From a virus, in the IMG/VR virus record IMGVR_UViG_3300020408_000005, positions 1-64,000 of that record: DNA of 64,000 nucleotides. The stretch is one strand, 5' to 3'. Shown one piece after another: positions 47,201 to 54,335 of the stretch. Position 1 is the stretch's first letter, and each line of letters begins with the position of its first letter. Both the position numbers and the translations under genes were made by a program. The notes under the pieces are model-generated. The model was not told where the DNA came from. It searched no databases and saw only the letters and a program-made list of their open reading frames with translations.

Positions 47201-50200
47201 ACAAGAGCAACGTGTATAAATGCTTCGTTATTAAATGTTGACCAGTTAGTTGTGGATGTAGATAGGTAAGTATTAGAACCTAACTTTAAACGAACTTTAC
47301 CAAAATCAGCACTTGTAGAATCACCTTCTAATTCTACAACTGCATTATCACCTGTAGTAGGAGTAACATCAAAAATATTTGGTGTAGAACTTTGAGCATT
47401 ATATTGTGCTTGCCCAATAGCAATCCACGCTTCAACTGTATAATTTGTTGCTACATCAGCACCCCAATCCAATGACAGTCTATTTGCAGCAGCACTTATA
47501 TTTGCTGACTGTGCACCATACTTCCATTTAGAAGTATCTAATGTAGGATCTACAGACCATCCTGCTGTTAAATTATTGTCATATGTATCATCTCCAGTTA
47601 TGGTTGATTCAAAGTTTAATATTGCCAATTCATTTGATTCAATCTTATCACCTGCAATTAAAGTATCACCAGAATTATCGTTTGTAATTGTAGTTGGATG
47701 GAAACCAATACCATTATTTTGTTTTAGTGATGAAGCATTTAGTATATTACTTGTATTCCAAGAAACTTTAAATATAATCGCTCTATGATCATTAAAAGCA
47801 TATTTAACGTATGCACCAACATCAATATTACCAAATATATCAAATTGTACACCAGTTGCTTTAATATCTTCAAATGTTCCACTAGGGGCAAGCATTTTAA
47901 CTACTGAAGGTGTCTTATAATCAGTAGGTGCAAACTTCATATACAAAATACCCACATTCTTGGTATTTGATATTGAATATGCAGTAGCAGTTACATATCT
48001 AGAACCATAATCATCAATAGTAATCTTAGGATTGCTGAATCTATATGAAGTATTGCCAAACTGTCTACTCCACTGAACCTCAATAGTAGCAGTATCATAA
48101 AAAGTTTCACCAATTATTATTTCACCAGTTCCCGCAGGATCATTAACACCAACAAATATAGAAGTATTATTACTTGTAAATTTAAGATCAGTCATTTGTT
48201 CTGACCCTGCTGCTGTACAGATCTTACGTTTTTCTTTAATGGAACCGTCTGTATCTAACAGTGCAATCCACATATCATCTGGATTAGGTGAGTTAGTATC
48301 AGTTGTACCACCAATATAGATCTGACCATCAGAGTCAATAGTAAGAGATGAAATATAATCTCTTCTAGTAGAACCAGATATACCTGCTATTTCACGTTGC
48401 CATACAGGAACAGCAGTAGGATTATTGAATCCATCAAAACCAGAGGTGTATTTGGCAACAACTAAATCTGGATTGTATGTAAGGTTTACATTATTGGGTA
48501 TTGTTTCACCAACAACGTAGATAGAATGTGGAGATGTATTTTCTAAGTAAATTCTGTTGAACACACAACGTTTGTCACCCGCAGCAGGTTGTAGTGGTGC
48601 CATTGTTCTTGTCCACAATAATCTACCATCACTATTGAACTTAGCAATTAAACCTGCCGAATCACCATCAAGATCATCTGCTTCACCAACAACATAGAAT
48701 GTTCTATCATCAGCAATAGCAATATCTCTAATTTTTACAATTTTTTCAACACCACTTGTATTTTCATTTAATAATGTAAGAGCATAATTTGCTTTTTTAT
48801 ATCTTTGTGGATGAGAAACCCTAACTTCTGGAGGTGTTGATGCTGAATACTCAGATCCAGAGTTTATAATATTAACATTATTGACTGCACCAGACTCTTC
48901 TCTAACAAGTTCTAACTTAAAATCTTGACCAGTTCCACTAACAATTTCATAATTAGGTGGTATATCTTCATTGTAACCTAGACCTTGTTGACTTATAGTT
49001 ACTGTCTCAACACCCGATACAACTTTTACTCTATATGTTTTATTAGTTTGATCAATAATAGGAATACTATCAACAATAATTTCATCACCAACTCTTAAAT
49101 CGTGCTCATCAGCGGTTGTAATTCTTCCCAATGGAGCATCATTCACCATAGATGATGTATATTGAGTAATATCAATACCTTTTACAGAATCAACTTTAGC
49201 AGATGCACCATATCCGCCAGTATCAGTGTTATCAAAGAATAACTTATCGTTAACTTTATATGATATACCTGGGTTTTCAACTACAAATCCACTAATCTTA
49301 GCATCTTCAAATTTAGTAGTAGTATCAATTTCAATATCAACCTGTGATCTTGTAGAAACTCTAGGGTAGTAATCAAATAATTGTAGTACAGGTTCTTCTG
49401 AGATATAATTTAACTCATCTTGCTCTAACTGTGATATGACACCATCACGGTTTGTATCTTCTATTTCAAATATAAACTCTTCTCCTAGTTCTGTTACAAG
49501 AGTATCTGTGTCTTGGTTAGGTGTACGATCAATATCAATATCAACATCTTCATATGGATCACGGAATCTAACAACATCAAGAGGAATATTTGTTTGCACA
49601 GCATCTTGACTGTAGTTCCAAGTATCAGGTTGTGAGTATAGTTGTGGACCACATACATATGGAAATACAGGTAAACCTGCTTCTGATGCGTCTATAGAAA
49701 CAAAGTAAGCGTAAGTACCTTCAGGATATTCAGGTGTTTTACAAAAACGTCCATTGTATTGGTCTAAATCACCTGCTTGGAAAACATACTCATAGTCTTC
49801 TATGTAAGTTCCTGCGGGTTTGTCTGATAGTAAAGGTCCATCAACACGAACTGGATTTGGGTTAGTGGCAGAATCAAATAATAATATTGGTTTGATTCTG
49901 TAAGATGATACACATCTCTTAATACCAGATGATTGATCAGCAGCATCAATATAACCATATGGTCCGTATATTGGGTTTCCATCAAATGCCCAACCAATAA
50001 TAGGAGAATGTCTTAATCCAGATGATAGTTCTCTAAGAAGACCTGTTGAAGGATCTTTAAATACGTTATCACCAAGAACATAACGTAATTGTTTGGGATC
50101 TGATAGGTGAGCATATTCACCACCATATTGTGTATTATATCCTGCAAAAACATAACCACGAGCAGGGTCTACTAATCCTGATAGTTCAGTTTCTAAGTTT

Positions 50201-53200
50201 TGTGTCCACTCAAATACGTTTGCAGTAAATGATGCACCTTGACCTATAGATTCGCAACGAATAGTTGTAAGACCTGTTGTATATCCTATACCTCTGTTTT
50301 CTACAGATATACTTAATACTTTACCTTTATCTTCACCAAATGTTCCAATAGTTGCTTTTGCAACAGCACCATATCCATCTCCATTAATAATAATTTTAGG
50401 TGGAGAAGTATATCCATTACCAGATGCAATAATAGCAATAGAAACTATACGACCATTAATTATAATTGGTTGTGCAACTGCACCTTCACCAGAATTTAAT
50501 TTAATATTTGGAGAAGATGTATAACTTGATCCTGCTGTATCTACGCTAATAGATTGAATAGGACCTCTTACCTCGGCAGTAGCAGTAGCACCTGTTCCAT
50601 TGCCTCCTGAGATGCTTACAGTGGGTGCTGAGGTATATCCTTGACCAGGTGTCTCAACAAGTACTTTACTTACAACTCCGTTTGTAATAACAGCAGTCGC
50701 AGTAGCACCAAATCCACCTCCACCAACAATAGAAACTAAAGGAGATGCTGTATATCCAGAACCACCTGCTGTAACATCAACACTGAAGAGTGATCCATCT
50801 ACAATAACACTAGCAGAAGCACCTGATCCACCACCACCAGATATTTCAATAAGTGGTTTAGATGCAGCGTCATATCCTGTACCAGAATTTACAATATCAA
50901 CACTTGTTATTCCACCAAACTTAGTCTTAGTTTGAGACTTATAAGACCAAACAGAAACACCATTTACCCAAGCACCAATAGGACCAAATGATAAATCATC
51001 ACGTCGTGATACAGTCTCTACAATTCTAGGAAATCTACTTAGTTTTCTTTGGTTTCCTGGGAGTAAAGCAGACCCAATGAACGGACCAACTTGATAGTTT
51101 GGAATACCTGTTGTAGCAACATAAGAGTAATTTGCGTTGAAGAACGTATTTTGTACATTGGTTGTAAACTGATTAATTGAGTTATTAATTGCTTCTTCTG
51201 TTGATTTACCTTTATTAAGGTCAACAGACATCAAGATATTACCTTGAGGTGCATTAGGTGCAGGGGCAGCAATCTGATATGAGAAAACAGTGTTACTTAT
51301 ACGAGATGTTACAGCAAATGTACCGTTAAAGATTGTTGGGTTTGCACCGTATATTGTTACAGAGTCACCAACAAGAAGACCGTGGTTATTTGTAGTATAT
51401 ACAGTTGCAGTTTGATTGTTAAGTCCACCTGGTTCAATATTTGTTACAGAGATTAATTTCTTAACATTATACAACCAAGATGTAATTCTTTGATCTGTAG
51501 ATGAAGATCCAAGAGATGCAACATTTAATTTATCACTAGGAAGATAATATGAACCAGTATCGGTAAGAACTGTTCCTGTTGCTTCAGCAATACCAAGAAC
51601 ACGTAATTTTACTTCAGTATCTTGTCCTCTATTGATATAACAGAAAATATCAGAGTATATTGTTGTACCTGCATCCCAATCTTCTACAACACCGTTTTTA
51701 GAACGTGTACACTCAATAAACTGGTTTAATGATTTTTCTTTGTATTGTATTCTTTCGTTATCACCCATAATGATGATACCGTTCCTTTCTGGCCACCCAA
51801 TAGTAGAGTCAACAGTAATAATAGACTCGGTTTCTGTTAAAGGTTCTACAAGTGTTGTTTTATAAGGTATTGTAAATTTTCCTTCTAAAGTTTCTTCAGA
51901 TATTGACAATTCATAGATTGTTCCAACACCAGTATTGATAGCAATAACGTTTTCAACCAAACAAACCGCATTTCCAACACTTGTATCTACATCATCTGCA
52001 TATTGGAATAATTGAGAGTCTAATATATCAACAGGACTTCCACTTATCAATTCTACACGAATAATTGTATCAACAGACCAAGTTGCAGCAGATGGTTTAA
52101 TTAATTCATCTTTTGGATATGAAACATCAACATTTTCTGAAAATAAGACTTTAAATAAGTACTCTGTGGCAGTTTTTGTACCTTTAGACACATAGAAGTC
52201 TTTTATTGTCTTAATAATCTGTGGAGCATTGATTTTAGTGTAATCAATATCTGCATCAGGTAAGAACTGGTTTACAAAACGTTCATATAGTGTTCTAGAG
52301 AATAAGGCATCAAGATTCTCAATAGTGCTTCCAATTTCGTGAGATGATTGAATACTTTGTGCTTCATTTGTAAATACTTGATTTCCCCTAATATCATATG
52401 AAGAAACACCTGATACACCTCTCTTACAATTTACAAATTGAGATGGTTGATACTCTGAACCGTGTGAGTGTACTGTAAAACCTGTAACTTCTTGGAATCC
52501 AACATCACAAGACGCTGCTGCTGCTTTTGGACTTGCAATAAAGACTTGTGGTGGTTCATCTTCAGAATATCCGTCACCAAAACTTGTTATATTAATATCA
52601 GTAATTTCACCATTGAATATAGTTGCTACAGCAGTTGCACCAGTACCACCAATAGGATTACCTGATAAATCTTTTCTATTATCAACAATATAGACAGATG
52701 GTGCATCATTGTAACCACTTCCACCAGTTAATAGTTGTATATCAGTAAGTTTAGTCCCTGTTACCTTAACGTCTAATATTTGAGCACCCACAGGATCAAT
52801 AATACGACATCTAGGAGGAGTTACATATCCTCTACCAGGAGAAATCATTTCAATCCTGTCTACTCTACTCTGATCATCTAAAATTGCTACAGCAGATGCT
52901 CTAATACCAATAGGATCAGCAGGTTCATCAATATAAACTATTGGTGGTGTAGCGTAGTTAAGACCTCTTGTTAATACTGTAATAGATCCATCAACTACCT
53001 TACCATTATCATTTAGATCTATTTGTGCGTCAGAAATAGTTGCACCACCAGGATTTGTAAAACTTATGGATGGAATAGAATCATATCCAGAACCTGATGA
53101 TTGAACGTTGATTGCTGTAACTTGACCACTAGCATCATCAACAGTTACAGTTGCTTTTGCTATAGAACCAGAAGGATCGGCAGGTGTATCAAATACAACT

Positions 53201-54315
53201 ATTGGTGGGTTTGCAGATGTATAACCTTGACCACCATCAATTAGTTGTACATTTTTTATACCGTTTATAAGTGCTTGAGCAGTTGCTTCTTTACCAGAAA
53301 CACCTACAGGAGTTAATACAGTTACTTTTGGTGTAAAATTAATTCTATATCCACTACCACCATCTTTTACTATTAAATCTGTAACTTTATTATCATTGAC
53401 TCTTGCAATAGCAGAAGCACCTTTACCAAATTGAGGTGCAATAAGTTCTACAGATCTAATTGTGACTTTATCACCGTCAGAAACTGCTTCTTTAAGTATT
53501 AAGTGATCGTTATATACTGTAAAATCTGTAAATGCAGTTTTAACTACACCGTTTACTGCAATCAAACAAGAAATTGTAGATAATGGAGAGTATGGAGCAG
53601 TATTTCTTCTTAAAGGTAATATTTTTGCACCATCAAGAGACAAATCTATATTAAGTGTGTCTAAAACTCTAACAGGAACACTTGTATAACCTATAAGATA
53701 CTCAATTTTAGTTATTTGAGTAGATCCAAGAGTATTTGTGGGTGGAGTCTGGAATCTAATATTTGACCCATCAAGAAAATAGTCAATATTAGGTTCTAAC
53801 TGCAAACCATTTACTATAACACGTAAATATTCGACAGAGTTTGGTGTTATTGGTGTTCCAAGTAATTTTAATTCAAAACTTGTTTTTACACCATCAAACT
53901 GTGTTCTTATATTTTCTAATTCTTGTATTTTTTTATCAAATTCTACTTGGTTGACACCTGGAGTGAATACAACCTCTGGAGATTTTGTTGTTTCTTCATA
54001 AAATATAATTTCATTATCAATCTTGATAGTTCCGTCTTTCTCAAGAAAATTATCAACGGTCTCTACAGTAATATTTTGATCAGCAGCACCAACACGATCT
54101 AATACAACAGATTCAGATGAAATAAAGTTAGGATTATATTCTTCACTCGAAATATCTGTATAACTCAGTATATTGTTTAATATATCATACGGTTTACCAC
54201 TTTTCTCCTGTGACTTGTAGTATTGTACTAACAAGTCTACAAAAGACTGATCCTCTTCTTTTATAAACGCAGGGATCTGGTCCTGTAACCGTTGGGATAC
54301 CTTAACTGACTTCAT
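34504..54315 (-). CDS. Giant baseplate protein in the gp7 position (6603 aa)
   Basis: One uninterrupted 19.8-kb frame. The position after gp25-gp6 is that of the wedge initiator gp7 (1032 residues in T4), but direct similarity to T4 gp7 is not visible, so the name is positional. The N-terminus (LQDQIPAFIKEEDQSFVDLL) and FYVSKGTKTATEYLFKVLFS near residue 690 are typical of large marine-phage baseplate proteins. Then come Gly-Tyr beta repeats (about 293-596 and 1129-1356), a YHYH domain (1432-1559), propeller-like repeats (1859-2230), a LamG-like domain (2229-2446), a second LamG-like domain (4356-4516), six helical modules (3918-5144), five Cys-led helical motifs (4168-5413), ING-type repeats, and a cupredoxin-like domain nested in an Ig-like domain (about 6370-6600). 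It is probably a baseplate scaffold carrying host-contact domains. Confidence 0.85.
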   Translation of the reverse strand: MKSVKVSQRLQDQIPAFIKEEDQSFVDLLVQYYKSQEKSGKPYDILNNILSYTDISSEEYNPNFISSESVVLDRVGAADQNITVETVDNFLEKDGTIKIDNEIIFYEETTKSPEVVFTPGVNQVEFDKKIQELENIRTQFDGVKTSFELKLLGTPITPNSVEYLRVIVNGLQLEPNIDYFLDGSNIRFQTPPTNTLGSTQITKIEYLIGYTSVPVRVLDTLNIDLSLDGAKILPLRRNTAPYSPLSTISCLIAVNGVVKTAFTDFTVYNDHLILKEAVSDGDKVTIRSVELIAPQFGKGASAIARVNDNKVTDLIVKDGGSGYRINFTPKVTVLTPVGVSGKEATAQALINGIKNVQLIDGGQGYTSANPPIVVFDTPADPSGSIAKATVTVDDASGQVTAINVQSSGSGYDSIPSISFTNPGGATISDAQIDLNDNGKVVDGSITVLTRGLNYATPPIVYIDEPADPIGIRASAVAILDDQSRVDRIEMISPGRGYVTPPRCRIIDPVGAQILDVKVTGTKLTDIQLLTGGSGYNDAPSVYIVDNRKDLSGNPIGGTGATAVATIFNGEITDINITSFGDGYSEDEPPQVFIASPKAAAASCDVGFQEVTGFTVHSHGSEYQPSQFVNCKRGVSGVSSYDIRGNQVFTNEAQSIQSSHEIGSTIENLDALFSRTLYERFVNQFLPDADIDYTKINAPQIIKTIKDFYVSKGTKTATEYLFKVLFSENVDVSYPKDELIKPSAATWSVDTIIRVELISGSPVDILDSQLFQYADDVDTSVGNAVCLVENVIAINTGVGTIYELSISEETLEGKFTIPYKTTLVEPLTETESIITVDSTIGWPERNGIIIMGDNERIQYKEKSLNQFIECTRSKNGVVEDWDAGTTIYSDIFCYINRGQDTEVKLRVLGIAEATGTVLTDTGSYYLPSDKLNVASLGSSSTDQRITSWLYNVKKLISVTNIEPGGLNNQTATVYTTNNHGLLVGDSVTIYGANPTIFNGTFAVTSRISNTVFSYQIAAPAPNAPQGNILMSVDLNKGKSTEEAINNSINQFTTNVQNTFFNANYSYVATTGIPNYQVGPFIGSALLPGNQRKLSRFPRIVETVSRRDDLSFGPIGAWVNGVSVWSYKSQTKTKFGGITSVDIVNSGTGYDAASKPLIEISGGGGSGASASVIVDGSLFSVDVTAGGSGYTASPLVSIVGGGGFGATATAVITNGVVSKVLVETPGQGYTSAPTVSISGGNGTGATATAEVRGPIQSISVDTAGSSYTSSPNIKLNSGEGAVAQPIIINGRIVSIAIIASGNGYTSPPKIIINGDGYGAVAKATIGTFGEDKGKVLSISVENRGIGYTTGLTTIRCESIGQGASFTANVFEWTQNLETELSGLVDPARGYVFAGYNTQYGGEYAHLSDPKQLRYVLGDNVFKDPSTGLLRELSSGLRHSPIIGWAFDGNPIYGPYGYIDAADQSSGIKRCVSSYRIKPILLFDSATNPNPVRVDGPLLSDKPAGTYIEDYEYVFQAGDLDQYNGRFCKTPEYPEGTYAYFVSIDASEAGLPVFPYVCGPQLYSQPDTWNYSQDAVQTNIPLDVVRFRDPYEDVDIDIDRTPNQDTDTLVTELGEEFIFEIEDTNRDGVISQLEQDELNYISEEPVLQLFDYYPRVSTRSQVDIEIDTTTKFEDAKISGFVVENPGISYKVNDKLFFDNTDTGGYGASAKVDSVKGIDITQYTSSMVNDAPLGRITTADEHDLRVGDEIIVDSIPIIDQTNKTYRVKVVSGVETVTISQQGLGYNEDIPPNYEIVSGTGQDFKLELVREESGAVNNVNIINSGSEYSASTPPEVRVSHPQRYKKANYALTLLNENTSGVEKIVKIRDIAIADDRTFYVVGEADDLDGDSAGLIAKFNSDGRLLWTRTMAPLQPAAGDKRCVFNRIYLENTSPHSIYVVGETIPNNVNLTYNPDLVVAKYTSGFDGFNNPTAVPVWQREIAGISGSTRRDYISSLTIDSDGQIYIGGTTDTNSPNPDDMWIALLDTDGSIKEKRKICTAAGSEQMTDLKFTSNNTSIFVGVNDPAGTGEIIIGETFYDTATIEVQWSRQFGNTSYRFSNPKITIDDYGSRYVTATAYSISNTKNVGILYMKFAPTDYKTPSVVKMLAPSGTFEDIKATGVQFDIFGNIDVGAYVKYAFNDHRAIIFKVSWNTSNILNASSLKQNNGIGFHPTTITNDNSGDTLIAGDKIESNELAILNFESTITGDDTYDNNLTAGWSVDPTLDTSKWKYGAQSANISAAANRLSLDWGADVATNYTVEAWIAIGQAQYNAQSSTPNIFDVTPTTGDNAVVELEGDSTSADFGKVRLKLGSNTYLSTSTTNWSTFNNEAFIHVALVKSTPGVGTYVYKVFINGVEQIDVTSTTIDTQLKSILLFGKSSPAVATSIGGWVDNISVSGLAKYTDTFTPAQAVGSNKKVAGFCFKLDREQTKTGTYTLSTVEAGMQITVAAAVNDFTFNTQVITSGDWALGPAGLQILDYADVVSNNVEGTYSFVSTDQIYESRTATIPTPLGRKLLLSTTVIPKFYIRDAVYQSIDTVKTVSFNQTASFTKGSLLQQYSVIGGQDVVSAYGTIVNVGTDSVDIGNIIGTFDTTKLLKSSANDRNTIAQTFLVETTIPQWVTNNPYTVGDEVYNDGKIYTSGTTAVSGVTAPVHTVGTVTDGNINWVYTRDAGSFDVDLANTPFSTGNLGQFATWQPFVAEDYIIKIEAVYSDSNFIKGDTLDAQAVGLSATFDATGKIITIAGLVGVKKFHLTSNLAKDVIPSGPLTFTDLVFCVSNSKHNFSANEIIFVEGFTTTEYGGSFFIEEVLDTRTFTYRLRSTAVQDPTFASSSVSNVNIYAKHPELLFVRGHQYIFDLDDPSNFGYYMSFSKDNQYKLEYPFVNIVREGIPGLTDQTSPKPLVKFIVDEDVTNISYYFDPSRTLPSNSPVGPVSFIDVIQTPYKGTFRINNIVSDTEFTFPLLVEPEKTNAPLGVTETGVSRASYSTTSTKAIGPISNIKLVNPGGFYQKLPIVTDIASNREIEKIRIISGGTEYINGIYYNVVIDGDGEGGLCNITVSDDGELTGVITAVELTSPGKGYTTASIDIDKIPGILGSLLQGSGGDLQVVIPNEGSGASVFLQGTSIGKIKKLKNNEFGFGYSHDYTLRPEITFPVNLQLFNTALLSEIKITNPGSGYTSVPRVVIEGGGGTGAEAEAIIKNNRLSEVLIKNPGSGYSSEPTVTLKSEFNYVVNLDLGYLQFNFPHGITTGAAIQLRAEDLGSTVGILPKPSSAGLVSLSSTTTYYAIAGEANSLEADQLRIALTQVDAESGNFITFLTQGDGRQILLTEVFGGLATAIVETSRFLRGELVYQGLSLETATAIGYVSENEGWQIGPRILKLENYTGTWTTGERVTAQVSRASGLIDNLSIARGTLNIDSMTTTTGQFIDDVGKPSEIVQKIQDSYFYQNFSYVIKSQTPINDWRKSILETNHPVGFNMFGELALAAGKDISGRKVVSDLVKEVNIFSATNINQITSFANSQPIYTEFNNTEVLFRQRRLTNSEEILTSIVKKLDNIETDFNGIKTQFALTVEGESVTATDDQLLILINGVAQSPGTAFTTSGPSVVFSEPPKAPSRIKFRNLTFSQINITRFTFSTTSGIFPTTGKTVRSLQNEGTATVIDTGVDYIDIIDQNGSFQINDNVLASSTGFDGVLSAVNGITSKTIYEQGERITNLQGDFAIIEENNLRDGVVDANLVVSRTSGTAAFETGEFNIRFNDTIYSAASKIAARVTVIAPYTDDVSQQIIDTVDLSPPSSFFGLIFQRVPSITYPNTILDNISETVINPEELYEAGTANNQDFLDFEEVRNQEIRYNYLSGSQFAAGDSIRNKQIYYDNASLVGVDDQRSFDAAVLIRKNDRFIAEEAVGLMKAFYPSFTVPSLGGDRDCEDDIVDILNIVAYQLEVDGNSEIWDAANTYVQGNAIYHVDGEVAQTIYAFNKARDLAIQCIRNEVINTNTTNLPQYRDPTITAEFAVISNSHGDARDLILANKWFIAYEALHYAKTQNPGYNVSGGDVHCLSDIVDVLEAMVYNLAHGGNNFVYKATKKTLQYGVTSGDRDTIVNAFTKARDIAIEVMRNNTWTKAGSHNWNQVKDLTITADPANPTCQAVASAITTLMNILITNLGSTASPGTVAAFEAAVTETAPSAAYAGYTNSCVNQANAITSFMRIITDTLEDPTGGDPATYQWSITNVPRVLPPYAFVDGETLRCAKHAYQDKSSGGQFGFGDTIRAITSGATYDVIGSNAGNKWIFSKQISGVLQAGELITNSKLTYANVSQDKLTFKTDTGSLRFTGSGSYVTFPSSNAVLFGDGADAANGDYTMELWIRPASVTGVQRLIDLRESSSDAKLGILMSGQSLRLSIGASDVITASSAITTINTWYHIAVSRSTSVTKLYVNGSEVGTYTDTNNYNANSKITVGAGWNNGNPFNGWIDNLVIYKGISQYNSSFTPPIIFNDSTNVSFALLGEAPFPMEKSAVYATYVNHIISTANADEVELWRSELTTEGVDLSREEYRLCADIIKKNIDYIAEEAVGRLKYRYPDFVIPGDGGMSGYGSNVCLRDTKSYIIPAIIDDLISGGNFQTTIVGRAYIEGSGALQHIGGEQLQSIYTWREVAKLCIDVITLDETNLEGTYSTKVRVPNYFSSPASQTIQDDIMTLVDDLLDVIGPTGHRFRDGADLIYFNRKAIADESVFYIENKYQIQVGFSTVNKLTIPNRAKCVRDIRDHILPAIAGDLVTGGNFETQAMIDSYLDNETNINYIEDELLAMIDAIEYAKKLAQKAIQGLLIGRNENPAQVALDFSDYYQMLYTDEPVYRDETITIDPKAYTGSDRDLDAANLLVQNAKTIAGEAVDILTKTSFAQSKGFRVPGGKVNCEDDIVDIIESIAHDLRFGGNSESYDAAALYLNSDLGLSHVTAQSDETTYAFKLARDMCILAIRNRLGFTPYEDEGVTGGLGQAAPRDDYYENATTNGYYDAANEIENNIRFIATTAVGRGMSQYPGLAFSGGYDYQSCVDDVVDLLEALVFNLKHGGNNRMWYSSEFYITVGNAIQHISNQAAEVKYIFQEARDIATQVMRQEIITTNGVTEGNAVYDGTITVDQSSGNTTITPTNVEYFPTSGNLRITSNGHTFTTNDSIRIKTNSLVFTCTMDGGATNHSYPRITDPAANANLPITATTTNTFTVFVGTTTAGNYAHSFVSAQANAVSVYTGGAQTRCVNEAASIASLMGIPINLFDSSNTSNPTAYLTGITRTLPLEWPLTGERAIRRDITITYDSAGNGNCTTQSSAINTLWEILINTITTAAAGNGSHLATITRTAPVTTNTVYKGGTCYDVTSAAHVLFKILLHGLGSGTEMYKQSARLLMYNDTYTRLESYESTLSQYPGYAGDASFAEPIQKAIVYDFITNGNARTLQLINSWFDADGNFVAYPNLFRTRLLYHARMIRDLMDHILKGTAPEPGTFANQPLYTIDGTNPDRELRPTATACHKLYQLFHLILVALQYSEFPTTYLRTQFDAGVAVSNGVINVANNFEPYDRVEYIVLGSNIAELDGSVYYIHPNSTPTQIVLTEYIDGEPIVLTPGTPSQLHTLVVSVDPGVDRVPTTFGTRDVPTPIKAGFNLADVIYGGTSGATAQIVRMEDNLADVMYQAKYMTCNTFSAQGGGTGIKIQNGEMVVVQGATSNTGKVLATDNETYIKLIDYNGTFTAGDIIEGVTSGGTCTYVGEHDRILVNFRQGEFIATDKFFSKDTGSKATALIVRNNNGALIDNQSGRITYDISTVTGEFKPQDVIYGSVTDQIIEIESFVTLPNFGEYVHGRQITRLTYTALITDTGVSDTFNVGDVLQIQSGGISIGWTVTVTEIDTNTNYVFVANETGTPEGVTISDIASNTQYQLAKVPVGTLFPSVYTTIGAVTITDTTAYGKIAKITQFGTRAVLHLEGTQGTFQKNSQIIGDNGFRGACSSARSLRGRVRRFFRGFDGVQKAFKLTQGNGTQYFPDPAGHMMIFVNGILQPPGADYAFTAFSDNIQFTEAPAIGSTFHGVYKGKLRQLDDISFDFDSLRNSFNLKLNGVFYSLTLTDGVQSNTILPENNIICQLNGVIQEPGIGFEIVGSRIIFSEVPRAGSTFVAFSYVGSDVDVIAATVVPPIEAGDELRIDGEEETRTVALIESSNSLITFEYGGAVKGRNASALAEIEKGRITNAILTNSGDGYSTRPQVDVISSTGFGGRIKALVGVARIDVKNAGQGYTLPAITANTTVADDFLGPTGPALNGGIDIYDPNFIPETGGTGVIENFITITEAPRNITVNQGQTAIFQVAATVTISNVVAYSVLVDSKSVNHPYYNQGSGKGYYLTGGQFTQNTEAPTLTFVRGATYQFNQNDASNTTHAIYFSENADAYGGTERYETGVVYRLNGNQVADYATYAAGFAAATTRSVSITVASDAPATLNYVCGNHPYMGSAVNVNNGTLSYQWQKKDYGTNSWNNISGATSATYETPGTTQADTNDEYRVGITSNGAIPVLSTAAVLTVNIGATTVDNFTPTQIFDDD
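38885..42565 (-). repeat. Six copies of a helical module in the giant protein
   Basis: Copies encode residues about 3918-4028, 4051-4146, 4581-4688, 4743-4849, 4903-5006 and 5041-5144. Each has an opening helix of the type N...IA.EAV, then a segment around YP.F.VPGG, an invariant C-x2-D followed by I, V or T, a GGN (DGN in copy 1) about 20 residues later, an HI or HV element in most, and a closing helix of the type ARD.AI..(I/M)RN. A LamG-like domain sits between copies 2 and 3. I do not recognise the module as a named family. Confidence 0.8.
50250..50930 (-). repeat. Tandem Gly-Tyr beta repeats in the giant protein
   Basis: Six consecutive repeats of about 36 residues follow the pattern VxSVxVxxxGxGYTSxPxVxIxGGGGxGAxAxA (for example LFSVDVTAGGSGYTASPLVS and VSKVLVETPGQGYTSAPTVS). 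A second series with longer spacers lies at about 52.5-53.4 kb. The same unit appears in the 623-residue, gp8 and 1104-residue proteins. Confidence 0.8.
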
Positions 54316-54335
54316 CTCTTATTATTCTTGGTGCT

